NCBI GenBank assembly: GCA_005880915.1
Contig: VBIW01000036.1
Span: 91,800 to 155,799, forward strand
DNA length: 64,000 nucleotides
From: Chloroflexota bacterium
GTDB lineage: Bacteria > Chloroflexota > Dormibacteria > Dormibacterales > Dormibacteraceae
Direction: 5' to 3'
In this document: positions 29,311-39,385 of the stretch, in pieces
Layout: the number at the start of each line of letters is the position of its first letter
Numbering within the stretch: position 1 is the first letter of the stretch
Program-made: the position numbers and the translations under genes
Notes under the pieces: model-generated
Told to the model about the DNA's origin: nothing
What the model saw: only the letters and a program-made list of their open reading frames with translations
Databases searched by the model: none

Positions 29311-30407
29311 GCGGCCATCGCATTGCGGCGATCACGCGGCGGCTGCTCCAGGGATTTCGGCGCGACCGGCGGACCCTGGCCTTGCTCTTCGTCGCGCCGA
29401 TCGTCATCCTCGGCCTCCTCGGCTACCTCATGCGAGGCTCCTCGAGCGCCCCCCAGGTCGGCATCGCGAACCAGGATCCCGGCGCCCTCGGCACTGTGGT
29501 CGCCAGCGCTCTGCGCCATTCGAGCCACATCAAGACCACCGACATCAACGCATCGGACGGCGACGCAAAGCTCAAAGACGGGTCGCTTGTCGCCTACATC
29601 GTTCTGCCGGCCGATTTCACGCAGCAAGCACAGGCCGGCAACGTGGTGCCGGAGGTGCACCTCGAGGGATCACAGCCGGGCGAGGACACTCCCGTGATCC
29701 AGGCGCTCCAGCAGGCGATGATCTCGCTCGCCTCAGGCGTGGCCGGCCGTAGCGTGAGCTTCCAACCGCACATCACATATCTCTACGGCGGGTCAAACTA
29801 CGACACGCTCGACTATTTCGGCGCCGCCTTCGTGGGCCTCGTCGTGTTCTTCCTCGTGTTCGTGATCACGATCGTCTCGTTCCTCAACGAGCGCTCGCAG
29901 GGCACGCTCGAGCGCCTGATGGCGAGCCCGTTGCGGCGAGGCGAGATCGTGGTCGGTTACATGCTTGGTTTCACGGTGCTTGCCCTCGTCCAGGCCGCAG
30001 AGGTTCTGATCTTCGCTCTCGCGATCCTGAGGATCCACAACGAGGGCAGCGTGCTGCTGATCTTCGGCATGGAGGCGCTGATGGCGATCGCCGCGGTCAA
30101 CCTCGGCATCTTCCTCAGCATGTTCGCCCGCTCTGAATTCCAGGCGGTCCAGTTCATACCGCTGGTGGTCGTGCCCCAGGTCCTGCTCTCGGGCATCATC
30201 TTCCCCGTCTCCAGCGAGCCGACCCTGCTGCAGTGGGTTTCGAACGTGCTGCCGCTTACCTACGCCGTCAACGGGATGCGCGACATCATGGTCAAGGGCG
30301 CCGACCTGACCTGGGCGTCGCTCGAGCTGGACGCCGGGGTGGTCTTGGGATTCTGCGTGCTGCTGATCGTGGCCGGCACCGCCACCCTTCGCCGGAGGCT
30401 GGGCTGA
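29307..30407 (+). CDS. ABC-2 type transporter permease
   Basis: N-terminal TM, large extracellular loop, then SFLNERSQGTLERLMASPLRRGEIVVGYMLGF and further TM helices. Confidence 0.9.
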   Translation: MSGHRIAAITRRLLQGFRRDRRTLALLFVAPIVILGLLGYLMRGSSSAPQVGIANQDPGALGTVVASALRHSSHIKTTDINASDGDAKLKDGSLVAYIVLPADFTQQAQAGNVVPEVHLEGSQPGEDTPVIQALQQAMISLASGVAGRSVSFQPHITYLYGGSNYDTLDYFGAAFVGLVVFFLVFVITIVSFLNERSQGTLERLMASPLRRGEIVVGYMLGFTVLALVQAAEVLIFALAILRIHNEGSVLLIFGMEALMAIAAVNLGIFLSMFARSEFQAVQFIPLVVVPQVLLSGIIFPVSSEPTLLQWVSNVLPLTYAVNGMRDIMVKGADLTWASLELDAGVVLGFCVLLIVAGTATLRRRLG

Positions 30408-30431
30408 GAACGCCGGTACTCTGAACCCGGA

Positions 30432-30737
30432 ATGTTTCTGGTCTGCTCGAGCCGGTGCGGTAGCAAGCTGTTTCGCGCGCTGTTCGCCGAGGTGGAGATC
30501 GACGCGTCCGGCGAATACGTTGATCACCGCATCACACAGCCTGGCTACGTTTGCCTCAACTGCGGCGCACCCGCCCTCGACCTAGGCGAGGTTCCCGCCG
30601 AGCTCGAAGCCGAGGCACGCGAGGACGATGTGGCCTACGCGGCGGCCGACGTCCTCTGCCCAGTCTGCGAAACCATGGTCCAGCTGGGCGCGGATATGGA
30701 GTGCCCGAACTGCGGTTCGCCTCTGGAAGTCAGGTAA
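30432..30737 (+). CDS. Zinc-ribbon protein
   Basis: Paired CxxC motifs: CLNCGAP, CPVCETM, CPNCGSP. Confidence 0.62.
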   Translation: MFLVCSSRCGSKLFRALFAEVEIDASGEYVDHRITQPGYVCLNCGAPALDLGEVPAELEAEAREDDVAYAAADVLCPVCETMVQLGADMECPNCGSPLEVR

Positions 30738-31968
30738 GCGAGGCGGTGCCGAGCAGCACCGCTTGCATCGCGCGTACCGCCGCCGCGTCGCGCTGACGCA
30801 CCGCAGCCCGCAGCGCGCGCACAGCGCGCACCGTGTCCAGGTCGTCGGCCAGCGCCGCGTTGAACTCCGCCATCAGGGCGCGCCCGGGCGGGGCGGTTCG
30901 CCTCGCAGATCGGTCTTCGTCGGCGAGAAATTTCCGCATTCCCTCGATGAACCTCGCCGCCCGGGCGAGGCCGTCCCAGTTGAACTCCCAGTCGCGCCGG
31001 TAGTGGTGCGAGACGAGGTAGAGCCTCACCGCGGCTGCCGGCGCGCGCTGCAGCGTCTGGCTGACCTTGACGAGGTTCCCCCGCGATTTGCTCATCTTGT
31101 AGCCGTCGTAGCGCACCAGGCCGGTATGCATCCAGGCGCGCGCGAACGGCTTCTTTCCCGTGAGCGACTCCGACTGCGCTCGTTCTGACTCGTGATGGCT
31201 GAACTGCAAGTCGCGGCCACCGCCGTGGATGTCGATCTGCTTGCCGAGAAAGTGCATCGACATCGCAGTGCATTCGATGTGCCATCCGGGGCGACCGTCA
31301 CCGAATCTTGACGGCCATGCGGGCTCGTCGGGCGCGGACGGGCGCCACAGCGCAAAGTCGAGCGGATCACGCTTGGCGTTGGGACCGACCGTGCCGAGCA
31401 GGTCTTCGTGGCGCAGCTTGCGCAGCATCGAGAGGTGCGACAGGTGGGAGAGACGCCCGTAGCCGCGGTATTTGTTCACATCGAAGTACAGCGCATCAGT
31501 GCGATACGCATACCCCAGCGTGTGCAGCTTCGTCGAGGCCGCGAGGATGTGGCCGATCTCGTCCGAGACCCGCGGCATCACATCGGGCGGTCGCCAACCG
31601 AGCGCGGTCATGTCGCGGATCTGGACTTGGGTCTCGCGGTCGGCCAGGTCGCGCCAGTCGACGCCGTCGCGCCGCGCGCGCTCGAAAAGTGGATCGTCGA
31701 CGTCGGTCACGTTCTGTACGTACTTCACACGCGCCCCGCCTGCCTCGATGAATCTCACGAGCACGTCGAAGATCGAGAACGTAAAGGCGTGACCCATGTG
31801 GCCCGAGTCGTAGGGCGTTACGCCGCACACATAGAGCGTCACCGCCTTTCGCGGCGGCGGAGAAAACGAGACCTTCCGCTCCGAGAGCGTGTCTCGAACC
31901 CGAAAGCGAATCGGTGTTTTCGTCCTAGCCCGGACGGGCGGCGACCGCTGCGTCCGCGCGCAGCGCAT
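30730..31968 (-). CDS. mshC: MshC-like cysteine ligase (cysteinyl-tRNA-synthetase paralogue)
   Basis: [90 protein letters not shown]. Short C-terminus lacking a full anticodon-binding domain. Start approximate. Confidence 0.72.
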   Translation of the reverse strand: MRCARTQRSPPVRARTKTPIRFRVRDTLSERKVSFSPPPRKAVTLYVCGVTPYDSGHMGHAFTFSIFDVLVRFIEAGGARVKYVQNVTDVDDPLFERARRDGVDWRDLADRETQVQIRDMTALGWRPPDVMPRVSDEIGHILAASTKLHTLGYAYRTDALYFDVNKYRGYGRLSHLSHLSMLRKLRHEDLLGTVGPNAKRDPLDFALWRPSAPDEPAWPSRFGDGRPGWHIECTAMSMHFLGKQIDIHGGGRDLQFSHHESERAQSESLTGKKPFARAWMHTGLVRYDGYKMSKSRGNLVKVSQTLQRAPAAAVRLYLVSHHYRRDWEFNWDGLARAARFIEGMRKFLADEDRSARRTAPPGRALMAEFNAALADDLDTVRAVRALRAAVRQRDAAAVRAMQAVLLGTASLT

Positions 31969-33151
31969 CGACTCGGTTCGTCGCCTCCCAGGGCACGCCA
32001 AGGTCGTCGCGGCCGAAGTGACCGTACGCAGCCGTCTGCTTGTAGATCGGGCGCAGGAGATCCATGCTCGCGATGATCGCGCCCGGCCGCAGGTCGAAGT
32101 GCCGCTGAACGAGCTGCAGCAATTCGGCTTCCGACTTGGTGCCGGTGCCGAACGTCTCCACGGCGATCGAGGTCGGATGCGCGCGGCCGATTGCGTAGGA
32201 GACCTGCACCTCGCAGCGATCCGCCAGCCCTGCCGCGACCAGGTTCTTGGCCACGTGCCTGGCTGCGTAGGCGGCCGACCGGTCGACCTTGCTGGGGTCC
32301 TTGCCGCTGAAGGCGCCGCCGCCGTGCCGCGCCACGCCGCCGTACGTGTCGACGATGATCTTGCGCCCGGTGAGTCCTGCGTCCGCCGCGGGGCCGCCCA
32401 GCACGAAGTGGCCGCTGGGGTTGACCATGATCTTGGTCGCGGCGTCGATGACCTGTCCCTTGAGCACAGGATTGATCACCAGCTCACGCACCCCTTCTGC
32501 GATCTCTTTCTGGGTCGCGCTGGCGGCGTGGTGCGTCGAGACCACGATTGCCTCGATCCGCTTGGGCTTGCCGTACTCGTACTCGACGGTGACCTGCGTT
32601 TTGCCATCGGGCCGCAGGAAGGGCAGCGCACCGTTATTGCGTATCTCTGCGAGCTTTTTCGCCAGCTTGTTGGCAAGCGAGATGGTGAGCGGCATCAGCT
32701 CGGGAGTCTCGCGGCAGGCGAAGCCGATCATCATGCCCTGATCCCCCGCGCCCTGAAGCTCGAATGGATCGTCATTCACCGAGCCCTCGCGCGACTCGAG
32801 CGAGTTGCTGACGCCAGCCGCGATGTCGGGCGACTGTTCCTTGAGGTAAACCTGGATCAGCGCGTGGTCGGCGTCGAATCCGATCTGCTCGTCGTTGTAG
32901 CCGATCGCTCGGATCGTGTCGCGGATAGTGCGCTGGATGTCGAGCTCTGCGTGCGTGGTCACCTCACCGATCACGACGCACAGTCCTTTCGTGATCGCGG
33001 TCTCGCACGCGACCCGAGCGTGAGGGTCCTGCCCGAGCATGCCGTCGAGCACCGCATCGGAAACCTGGTCGCAGACCTTGTCAGGGTGCCCTTCCGTGAC
33101 GGATTCCGAGGTCAGGAGGTACGAGGTGGACGTGCTGAATGAGGTAGCCAC
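31925..33151 (-). CDS. metK: S-adenosylmethionine synthase
   Basis: [63 protein letters not shown]. Confidence 0.97.
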   Translation of the reverse strand: MATSFSTSTSYLLTSESVTEGHPDKVCDQVSDAVLDGMLGQDPHARVACETAITKGLCVVIGEVTTHAELDIQRTIRDTIRAIGYNDEQIGFDADHALIQVYLKEQSPDIAAGVSNSLESREGSVNDDPFELQGAGDQGMMIGFACRETPELMPLTISLANKLAKKLAEIRNNGALPFLRPDGKTQVTVEYEYGKPKRIEAIVVSTHHAASATQKEIAEGVRELVINPVLKGQVIDAATKIMVNPSGHFVLGGPAADAGLTGRKIIVDTYGGVARHGGGAFSGKDPSKVDRSAAYAARHVAKNLVAAGLADRCEVQVSYAIGRAHPTSIAVETFGTGTKSEAELLQLVQRHFDLRPGAIIASMDLLRPIYKQTAAYGHFGRDDLGVPWEATNRVDALRADAAVAARPG

Positions 33152-33222
33152 AACGACGGCAAATCATATCGAGATGGGGACCGGGATCCTATTACCCGCC
33201 CCGCGCTGGCATCGTTAGCGCT

Positions 33223-33747
33223 GTGATGAGAGGTGCCGCTCTCGGGCTGGCGATGTTGGTCGCGATGGCGTGCAATGGCCCGGGATCCGGCCCGAGCCTG
33301 CCCTCAGGCGCCCACTGGATCCACTACGCGCTCGTGAGCTCCGCAGGACCCGTGTCTCGAACGCAGGGTGTGCTGGCGGCCACATCTCTGTCGACGATCC
33401 GCGCTCAGGCGATCAGCGCCACGAGCACCACCTCGGCCGTCACGCCCTGGCCGGACGCCGGCCAGAAATCAGGAGTCCTTTACGTCGCGGTCGTCACACA
33501 TTACGAATGCACGAGGCCCACCGAGGACAAGATGGCCGCGAACGGCCCGGCGCTCTTCTACGTCCACTGGATCGGGCATTCGTCCGGAGTCTGCAACGCC
33601 GCGATGGCTGTGCCGTCATACCGGCTGTATGAGGTGCAGGTCGACCAGCTGCCGCGGTCGGGCAATGTCGACCTCAAGCTGCTGGTCGAGGATGCAGCCG
33701 ACGGCACGAAGATGGTGATCGCGGAGGCAGCCGTCCAGCTCAGCTAG
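33223..33747 (+). CDS. Putative lipoprotein/secreted protein, unknown function
   Basis: Signal-like MMRGAALGLAMLVAMACNGPGSG (possible lipobox), no recognised domain. Confidence 0.5.
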   Translation: MMRGAALGLAMLVAMACNGPGSGPSLPSGAHWIHYALVSSAGPVSRTQGVLAATSLSTIRAQAISATSTTSAVTPWPDAGQKSGVLYVAVVTHYECTRPTEDKMAANGPALFYVHWIGHSSGVCNAAMAVPSYRLYEVQVDQLPRSGNVDLKLLVEDAADGTKMVIAEAAVQLS

Positions 33748-34007
33748 TAGCCGTTGTGGTGTCGCGAGTCCTCGGGCTCCTGGCCAAGCAGCTGTGCCTG
33801 CAGCGCAAAGATGTCGTCGAGCACGCGGTCGATCCGCCGCCCCTCGAGCCTATGCTCGGCGAGGACGCCCGCGCGTTCGAGATGGCGCCGCAGCGCGGCA
33901 CCCAGCGGGCCGTCGATCCGGCTCTGGCCTCGGACCTGAGCCTCCTCCAGCAGCTGAAGGCATCTGTCGAGGGCGAGCTGCCTCGTCCTGTGCGCCCGGA
34001 CGCTCAT
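33744..34007 (-). CDS. Small conserved-operon protein downstream of Rieske gene
   Basis: 87 aa MSVRAHRTRQLALDRCLQLLEEAQVRGQSRIDGPLGAAL...; ATGA overlap with the Rieske stop. Confidence 0.55.
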   Translation of the reverse strand: MSVRAHRTRQLALDRCLQLLEEAQVRGQSRIDGPLGAALRRHLERAGVLAEHRLEGRRIDRVLDDIFALQAQLLGQEPEDSRHHNGY

Positions 34008-34654
34008 TCCGTGCCGAGCACCTCGACGCGGCCCGCATCTGTGACGCGCACGCGGACGGTGTTGAGCGCCGGCAGCGCGTAGGCGTCTGCGGGCCGGCCA
34101 TCGGGGGCAAAGGCAGCCGGGTGACAGGGGCATGCCAGATGTCCTTCCTTGCGGCTCCACCAGAGCTCACAAGGGAGGTGGGAGCAGATCGATGAGACCG
34201 CGCTCACGCTATCGCCGCGCCGGAAGAGGAAGGCGCCGACGCTGCCCGCCGCCACCTGGTGGCCCTGGCCCTCCGGCAGCTCGGTCAGTGCGGCCACGTC
34301 GACCCAGCGCCCGTTGACAGGGTCGATCGGCTCGCCGCCGGCCCGTCGGGGGTGCGGTTCCATCTCCCTGCTCAGAAAGCCGCCGCCGGCCGCGCCCGCC
34401 GCCAGACCGAGCCCAGCGACCAACGCACCGCGGCGGGTCATCCACCCGCCGGACGGCGTCTGCCCCAGGGCGCCGGCCAGGCGATTGCGGAACGCCGGGT
34501 GCATTCGCTGCGGGGCCTGCCGCGCGCCCGCCAGCCGTGCCGCGGCGGTGATGGCGGCCTTTTCCTCCGCGTCCCCCCCGCGCAACTTCAGCCTCCTGCC
34601 GCGGAGCAGGTCGGAGACGATCTTGTCGAGCCGGTCCTCGGGTTTCCGGTTCAT
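34004..34654 (-). CDS. Membrane-anchored Rieske [2Fe-2S] protein with N-terminal cytoplasmic segment
   Basis: CSHLPCELWWSRKEGHLACPCHPAAF; TAT/TM-like TRRGALVAGLGLAAGAAGGGFL preceded by ~70 charged residues. Confidence 0.83.
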   Translation of the reverse strand: MNRKPEDRLDKIVSDLLRGRRLKLRGGDAEEKAAITAAARLAGARQAPQRMHPAFRNRLAGALGQTPSGGWMTRRGALVAGLGLAAGAAGGGFLSREMEPHPRRAGGEPIDPVNGRWVDVAALTELPEGQGHQVAAGSVGAFLFRRGDSVSAVSSICSHLPCELWWSRKEGHLACPCHPAAFAPDGRPADAYALPALNTVRVRVTDAGRVEVLGTE

Positions 34655-35181
34655 TCAGAAACCCGCACCTTGGCCGCCGCACGCAGAGCGCGCAGCTGCA
34701 TGACCTTGATCGCACCGACTGTCGAATGCATCTCTGCTGCCACTTCCTTCAGGGAATACCCGTGCAGGAAACGGAGCTCGAGCACGCGTCGGTAGTTGTC
34801 GGAGAGCTGCGTGAGGATTTGCTGCACGGTCTCGGTGCCCGCCTCCGGCGACGGGCCGCGGGGGATGACGAGTGCGAGGTCTTCGCGCAGCTCAGCTTCG
34901 GACAGGCCGAGGCGGGTGCTCCAGAACGCTCCGAGCACGGAGCGCGCGGTGGCGAAGAGGTAGCCCCGAATTGCACTGGCGGGCGCGGTCTGGCGCAGAC
35001 GCGGGATCGCCTTCATGGCGACCTGCTGCGTCAGGTCCTCGGCGTCTGCCCGGTTGCCGACCCGGGCGTAGATGAAGGCGTAGACCAGCTCCAGCTCGTC
35101 GAGCGCGATGTCGGTCGCACGCGAGACGATGGGCAGCTCGAGCACATCAGCCGGCTGGCCGGGCTGCTCTTCAGTCGTCAT
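34651..35181 (-). CDS. ECF-type RNA polymerase sigma factor
   Basis: YARVGNRADAEDLTQQVAMKAIPRL (region 2) and LSDNYRRVLELRFLHGYSLKEVAAEMHSTVGAIKVMQLRALRAA (region 4). Confidence 0.87.
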   Translation of the reverse strand: MTTEEQPGQPADVLELPIVSRATDIALDELELVYAFIYARVGNRADAEDLTQQVAMKAIPRLRQTAPASAIRGYLFATARSVLGAFWSTRLGLSEAELREDLALVIPRGPSPEAGTETVQQILTQLSDNYRRVLELRFLHGYSLKEVAAEMHSTVGAIKVMQLRALRAAAKVRVSE

Positions 35182-35293
35182 AAGATCCAGCGCTGGCAAC
35201 CGCGCACCTGGCAATCACCGCGAACCACGCTCTGGCGGTCGTCAATCCGGCTCAGCACCGTGTTCGAGCATTACCGCAGCAGGTTACTGCTGC

Positions 35294-35315
35294 GGCTGGG
35301 GATTCAGCCCCAGCC
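35294..35315 (-). terminator. Hairpin downstream of DUF4349 gene
   Basis: GGCTGGGG-attcag-CCCCAGCC; a second hairpin CCGCAGCA-ggttac-TGCTGCGG abuts it at 35274-35295. Both immediately 3' of the minus-strand stop at 35328. Confidence 0.5.
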
Positions 35316-35327
35316 CGCTCGATTTCG

Positions 35328-36236
35328 TTATGCGTGCTTTGGCTGTGGGGCGCGACGCCGGCGCCACACCAGCAAGCCGAGCAGGAACAGGACTATGAAC
35401 GGTCCGACGGCCCCGAGGGCGGTGACCGCGTAGTCGATGGTGGTGACGAAGTTGTGCGCCGCGTCGTTCAGCGCGGTGGCAAAGCCCCAGCTGTCTGAGC
35501 GCTGTGCGGTCTGCGTAGGCGCGCCGGACTCGGTCAGGGTGACGGCGATCGAGCTGTAAGAGGTGTTGTCGTCGAGGTATTTGATCTGGCCCTTGAGCTG
35601 TTCGATCTGGGCCGTGATCTGGCCGATCTGGTTCTGCACCGCGATGATGTCGTTGATGTTCTGCGCCCTGGTGAGGAGCGCGAGCATGGCCTGGTGCTGC
35701 GCCTCGGCATTGGCGAGGCGGGCTTTGAGGTCGACGTACTGGGCGCTGACGTCGGTACCGGTGATGTGCTCGCTCTGGACCTTGCCGACGCCAGTCAGCT
35801 GGTCGATGGTCGCGTCGAAGTGCGCCGCCGGGACCATGAAGTTGATCACGCCGGTGCGGATGGTGCTGTCCTGCGGGTTGGTGCTCGGACCGGCCTGCGC
35901 GTCGGTGCCTGCGATGTAGCCGCCCTCGCTCTCGACGAGGTTGCGGACCTGCGCCAGCTTGGAGTCGAACGCGCCTGAGCCGACGGTGAGGCTTAGCTGG
36001 GCCTGGCGGATCACGGGCGGACCAGAAAGCGCAGGAACCGTGTCGTTCGGCAGGGTCGTGCCGCCGCCGGCGGTCGTGCCGTTGGGCTGACCGACGCTCT
36101 TCGACGGCTGGCCGGCGCCGGTTTGCGGGTTGGGACCGCCGTACTGGCTTGTGGTGCTCCCGGCACCACCCCCAGTGCCTGCTCCGCAGGCGGCCGCGGC
36201 AACGAGGATGGCAACCACGACAAGAACCTTCTTCAT
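35328..36236 (-). CDS. DUF4349 lipoprotein
   Basis: MKKVLVVVAILVAAAACG lipobox, QAQLSLTVGSGAFDSKLAQVRNLVESEGGYI, coiled-coil, C-terminal TM and WRRRR. Confidence 0.83.
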   Translation of the reverse strand: MKKVLVVVAILVAAAACGAGTGGGAGSTTSQYGGPNPQTGAGQPSKSVGQPNGTTAGGGTTLPNDTVPALSGPPVIRQAQLSLTVGSGAFDSKLAQVRNLVESEGGYIAGTDAQAGPSTNPQDSTIRTGVINFMVPAAHFDATIDQLTGVGKVQSEHITGTDVSAQYVDLKARLANAEAQHQAMLALLTRAQNINDIIAVQNQIGQITAQIEQLKGQIKYLDDNTSYSSIAVTLTESGAPTQTAQRSDSWGFATALNDAAHNFVTTIDYAVTALGAVGPFIVLFLLGLLVWRRRRAPQPKHA

Positions 36237-36309
36237 TTGAGACGGCCTCCTGGGCGCAAAGATTTGACTGACCAAACGACCGGTCGCCTCGGACGTAACA
36301 TCTGGCGAC

Positions 36310-37896
36310 GTGTTGCAGGTCCGAGGTCTCGCCATCGACGTCGTTGCGCGCCGCGTTCTGTCCGACGCGAGCTTCACCGTGGCCGCAGGCGACAAGGTCG
36401 GCCTTGTAGGCCGCAACGGTGTTGGCAAGACGAGCTTGCTGAAGGTCCTCGCCGGTGAGAACGACGCGGCCGGCGGGGTCGTGCTTCGCCGCGGAACGCT
36501 CGGCTACGTGCCCCAGAATCCGCGGCCGCGTGCCGAGGCGGCCCAAACGGCCCTCTCTCACATCCTTTCGGGTCGCGGGCTCGATCGGGCTGCGGCCCGC
36601 CTGGCCGAGCTGCATCGCCAGCTCGAGCACGACCACTCCCCAGCCACCATCGAGAGCTATTCCGAGGCCGAGGAGCGCTACCGGCTGGACGGTGGCTATT
36701 CGAGCGAGTCGGACGCGCGCCGGATCGCCGGCGGTCTCGGCTTGCGCCTGGACCGCGTCGACCTGCCGCTTAGCGTGCTCTCGGGCGGCGAGCGCCGGCG
36801 GGTCGAGCTCGCGCGCGTGCTGTTCGCCGACCCCGAAGTGCTGCTGCTCGATGAGCCGACCAACCACCTCGACAGCGACGCGAAGTCGTGGCTGATGGAC
36901 TTCCTGCGCGACTACAGGGGCTCGGTGATCGTGGTCAGCCACGACCTTGGCCTGCTCGACTCGTCGATCACGCGGGTCTTGCACATCGACGCCGGCCGGC
37001 TGATCGAGTATCGCGGCACCTATTCCCAGTACCAGGCGGCGCGTCGCCTCGAGGAGAAGCGCCTCACCTCGCTCGCTCAGCGCCAGGAGTCGGAGATCAA
37101 GCGCTTGAGCCTGCTCGCCGAGGTGATGCGCCGCCAGACCGCCAAGCGCGCCAAGCAAGCGCACTCGATCTTCACCCGTGTCGACCGCCTGAAGGCGCAG
37201 CGCGTGATTGCGCCGCGCCGCGAGCGAAAGGTCAAGATCACCTTTCCCGAACCGCCCCACAGCGGCCGCATCGTGCTGCACGCCAACGGGCTAGCCAAGG
37301 GATACGGCGGGCCGGTCGTGTTTCGCGACGTCACCTTCGAGGTGGAGCGGCATGAGCGTCTGCTCGTGATGGGGTTGAACGGAGCGGGCAAAACCAGCCT
37401 TCTCCGCATCCTCGCCGGCCAGAGCGAGCCGAACTCCGGGTTGTTCCGCCTCGGCCACGGTGTCTCGCTTGGCTACTACGCGCAGGAGCACGAGGGCATC
37501 CGGCCCGGTATTCCGGTGCTTCAGCACATGAGGGAGCAGTCAGACGCCGAAGAGCGCGTTCTGCGAGCCCTGCTCGGCATGTTCAACCTCACGGGCGACA
37601 TCGCGCGCCAGGACGCGGGAACGCTGTCCGGCGGCGAGAAGACCAAGCTGGCGCTGGCCCAGCTCGTCGCGGGCAGGCACAACCTGCTGCTCCTCGACGA
37701 GCCGACCAACAACCTCGACCCTCCTTCCCGCACCGGCGTCGCTCGGGCGCTCGCCGAGTGGCCCGGGACCATGGTGATCGTCAGCCACGACCCCGAGTTC
37801 GTCGAAGCGCTGCACCCGGGCCGGGTGCTCTTCATGCCCGAGGGACGTCTTGACTACTGGGAGGAAGACCTGCTCGACGTGGTGTCGATGGCCTGA
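36310..37896 (+). CDS. ABC-F family ATPase
   Basis: Two ABC domains (GRNGVGKTSLLKVL, GLNGAGKTSLLRIL), two LSGGE signatures, no TM. Confidence 0.92.
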   Translation: MLQVRGLAIDVVARRVLSDASFTVAAGDKVGLVGRNGVGKTSLLKVLAGENDAAGGVVLRRGTLGYVPQNPRPRAEAAQTALSHILSGRGLDRAAARLAELHRQLEHDHSPATIESYSEAEERYRLDGGYSSESDARRIAGGLGLRLDRVDLPLSVLSGGERRRVELARVLFADPEVLLLDEPTNHLDSDAKSWLMDFLRDYRGSVIVVSHDLGLLDSSITRVLHIDAGRLIEYRGTYSQYQAARRLEEKRLTSLAQRQESEIKRLSLLAEVMRRQTAKRAKQAHSIFTRVDRLKAQRVIAPRRERKVKITFPEPPHSGRIVLHANGLAKGYGGPVVFRDVTFEVERHERLLVMGLNGAGKTSLLRILAGQSEPNSGLFRLGHGVSLGYYAQEHEGIRPGIPVLQHMREQSDAEERVLRALLGMFNLTGDIARQDAGTLSGGEKTKLALAQLVAGRHNLLLLDEPTNNLDPPSRTGVARALAEWPGTMVIVSHDPEFVEALHPGRVLFMPEGRLDYWEEDLLDVVSMA

Positions 37897-38026
37897 GAGT
37901 CCACGGAGCAATTTCGCCTCGTTGTATCCAGCGGGCCTTCTCGAACCTAGTAATTGCGCTCCGTTGGCGTCACCGGTACTTAATTTCGAGATGCGCCGGT
38001 TGGGCTGAGCGGCCGACAATAGCTTC

Positions 38027-38272
38027 GTGAGCGTCGAGATCCAGGAAATCGTGATGCCCGAGATGCAGGGTGCGGAGGAGATCACCGTCGGCGCATGGAG
38101 CAAGCAGCGAGGCGAGCATGTCGCTGAGGGCGAGACTTTGATGGAGGCGCACACCGACAAGGTGAACGCCGAGATCCCGTCTCCCGTCGCGGGCGTGGTC
38201 GAAGCTCTTCTGCTTGACGTAGGCGACCTGGTCGTGCCCGGACAGCCCATCGCTCGCATAGCTCCGGACTGA
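38027..38272 (+). CDS. Stand-alone lipoyl/biotinyl-domain protein
   Basis: 81 aa EIVMPEMQGAEEITVGAWSKQRGEHVAEGETLMEAHTDKVNAEIPSPVAGVVEALLLDVGDLVVPGQPIARI with the TDKVNAE lipoyl-lysine motif. Confidence 0.85.
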   Translation: MSVEIQEIVMPEMQGAEEITVGAWSKQRGEHVAEGETLMEAHTDKVNAEIPSPVAGVVEALLLDVGDLVVPGQPIARIAPD

Positions 38273-38275
38273 CCC

Positions 38276-39385
38276 ATGCGGGTTGCGGTGATCGGCGGCG
38301 GCGCGATGGGCGCCGCGACTTCGTGGCGGCTCGCCAAGCGCGGCGTCGATGTCGTCTGCTACGACCGGTACTCGCCGCCACACGCATTCGGGTCGTCGCA
38401 CGGTGAGTCCCGCATCATCCGAACTGCGTACTTCGAAGGCGACTGGTATGTCCCCCTCCTCCGGGAGGCATTCGCGTTGTGGCGCGAGCTCGAGGCAACG
38501 AGCGCCAGGAGTCTCCTGACCATGACCGGCGCCCTGATGATCGGCGACGCGTCATCCGATGTGGTGATGGGCGCACAGGCCTCCGCGAGGAAGCACGGCC
38601 TGGATGCTGAGTTCCTCGATTCCACCCAGTTTCGCCGCCGCTATCGCGGCCACGTCGTGCACGACGGCGACGTCGCCGTGCTAGACCGCGAGGCCGGGGT
38701 TCTCAACCCCGATGCAGGAGTGGCGGCGATGCTGGCGCAGGCACCTCAGGTCGTTCGCGACACCGAGGTGAAGTCCATCGCGGAGCTGCGCTCGCGCTTC
38801 GACGCTGTGGTCGTCGCGGCCGGGCCGTGGACGCCACAGCTGGTCGAATGGATTCCACTATCCGTTGAGCGTCAGGTGCACGGATGGTTTTCCATCGCCC
38901 GCGATGCCGACTGGTTTGGCCCCGACCGGTTTCCGGCATTTGTCCGGCAATCCCAGGACTCCGGCTTCATGTACGGCATCCCCAGCCTGGACGGCAAGAC
39001 GCTCAAGATCGGGCGCCATCACGACGGTGAGACGACGACCCCGCAAACGATCCGCCGCCGCGTCGACGATTCCGACATCGACCCTCTCCGCTTGCTGGCG
39101 TCGACCTACCTACGAGGGGTCAGCGGTCACGTGACCAGGACGCTGACCTGCATGTACACGAATACGCCGGACGGCCATTTCGTCATCGACTTCGCGCCCG
39201 ATGACAGGCGTGTGATCGTGATCAGCGCGTGCTCAGGTCACGGGTTCAAGTTCGCGCCCGTCATCGGCGACATCGCCGCCGACCTGGTGGTCGATGGCGA
39301 GACCAGGCGCGACATCTCACGTTTCTCGGGCGCGCGGTTCGCGGCCCCGGATGTACCAGACGACCACGACAGCCAAAACAAGTAG
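38276..39385 (+). CDS. Monomeric sarcosine oxidase / N-methyltryptophan oxidase-like flavoprotein
   Basis: VAVIGGGAMGAATSWRLAKRG, SSHGESRIIRTAYFEGDWYVPLL, covalent-flavin motif ACSGHGFKFAPVIGD. Confidence 0.87.
   Translation: MRVAVIGGGAMGAATSWRLAKRGVDVVCYDRYSPPHAFGSSHGESRIIRTAYFEGDWYVPLLREAFALWRELEATSARSLLTMTGALMIGDASSDVVMGAQASARKHGLDAEFLDSTQFRRRYRGHVVHDGDVAVLDREAGVLNPDAGVAAMLAQAPQVVRDTEVKSIAELRSRFDAVVVAAGPWTPQLVEWIPLSVERQVHGWFSIARDADWFGPDRFPAFVRQSQDSGFMYGIPSLDGKTLKIGRHHDGETTTPQTIRRRVDDSDIDPLRLLASTYLRGVSGHVTRTLTCMYTNTPDGHFVIDFAPDDRRVIVISACSGHGFKFAPVIGDIAADLVVDGETRRDISRFSGARFAAPDVPDDHDSQNK

Noticed and set aside
31889-33142. 417-aa plus-strand ORF opposite metK
   Set aside because: metK is unambiguous on the minus strand; the ORF lacks any recognisable motif.
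33152-33222. SAM riboswitch upstream of metK
   Set aside because: Only ~70 bp to the divergent gene; no SAM-box core seen. A TATGAT -10-like sequence near 33173-33178 suggests a short leader instead.
35284-37281. 665-aa minus-strand ORF spanning DUF4349 and ABC-F genes
   Set aside because: Out-of-frame across one real gene and antisense to another; composition is artefactual.
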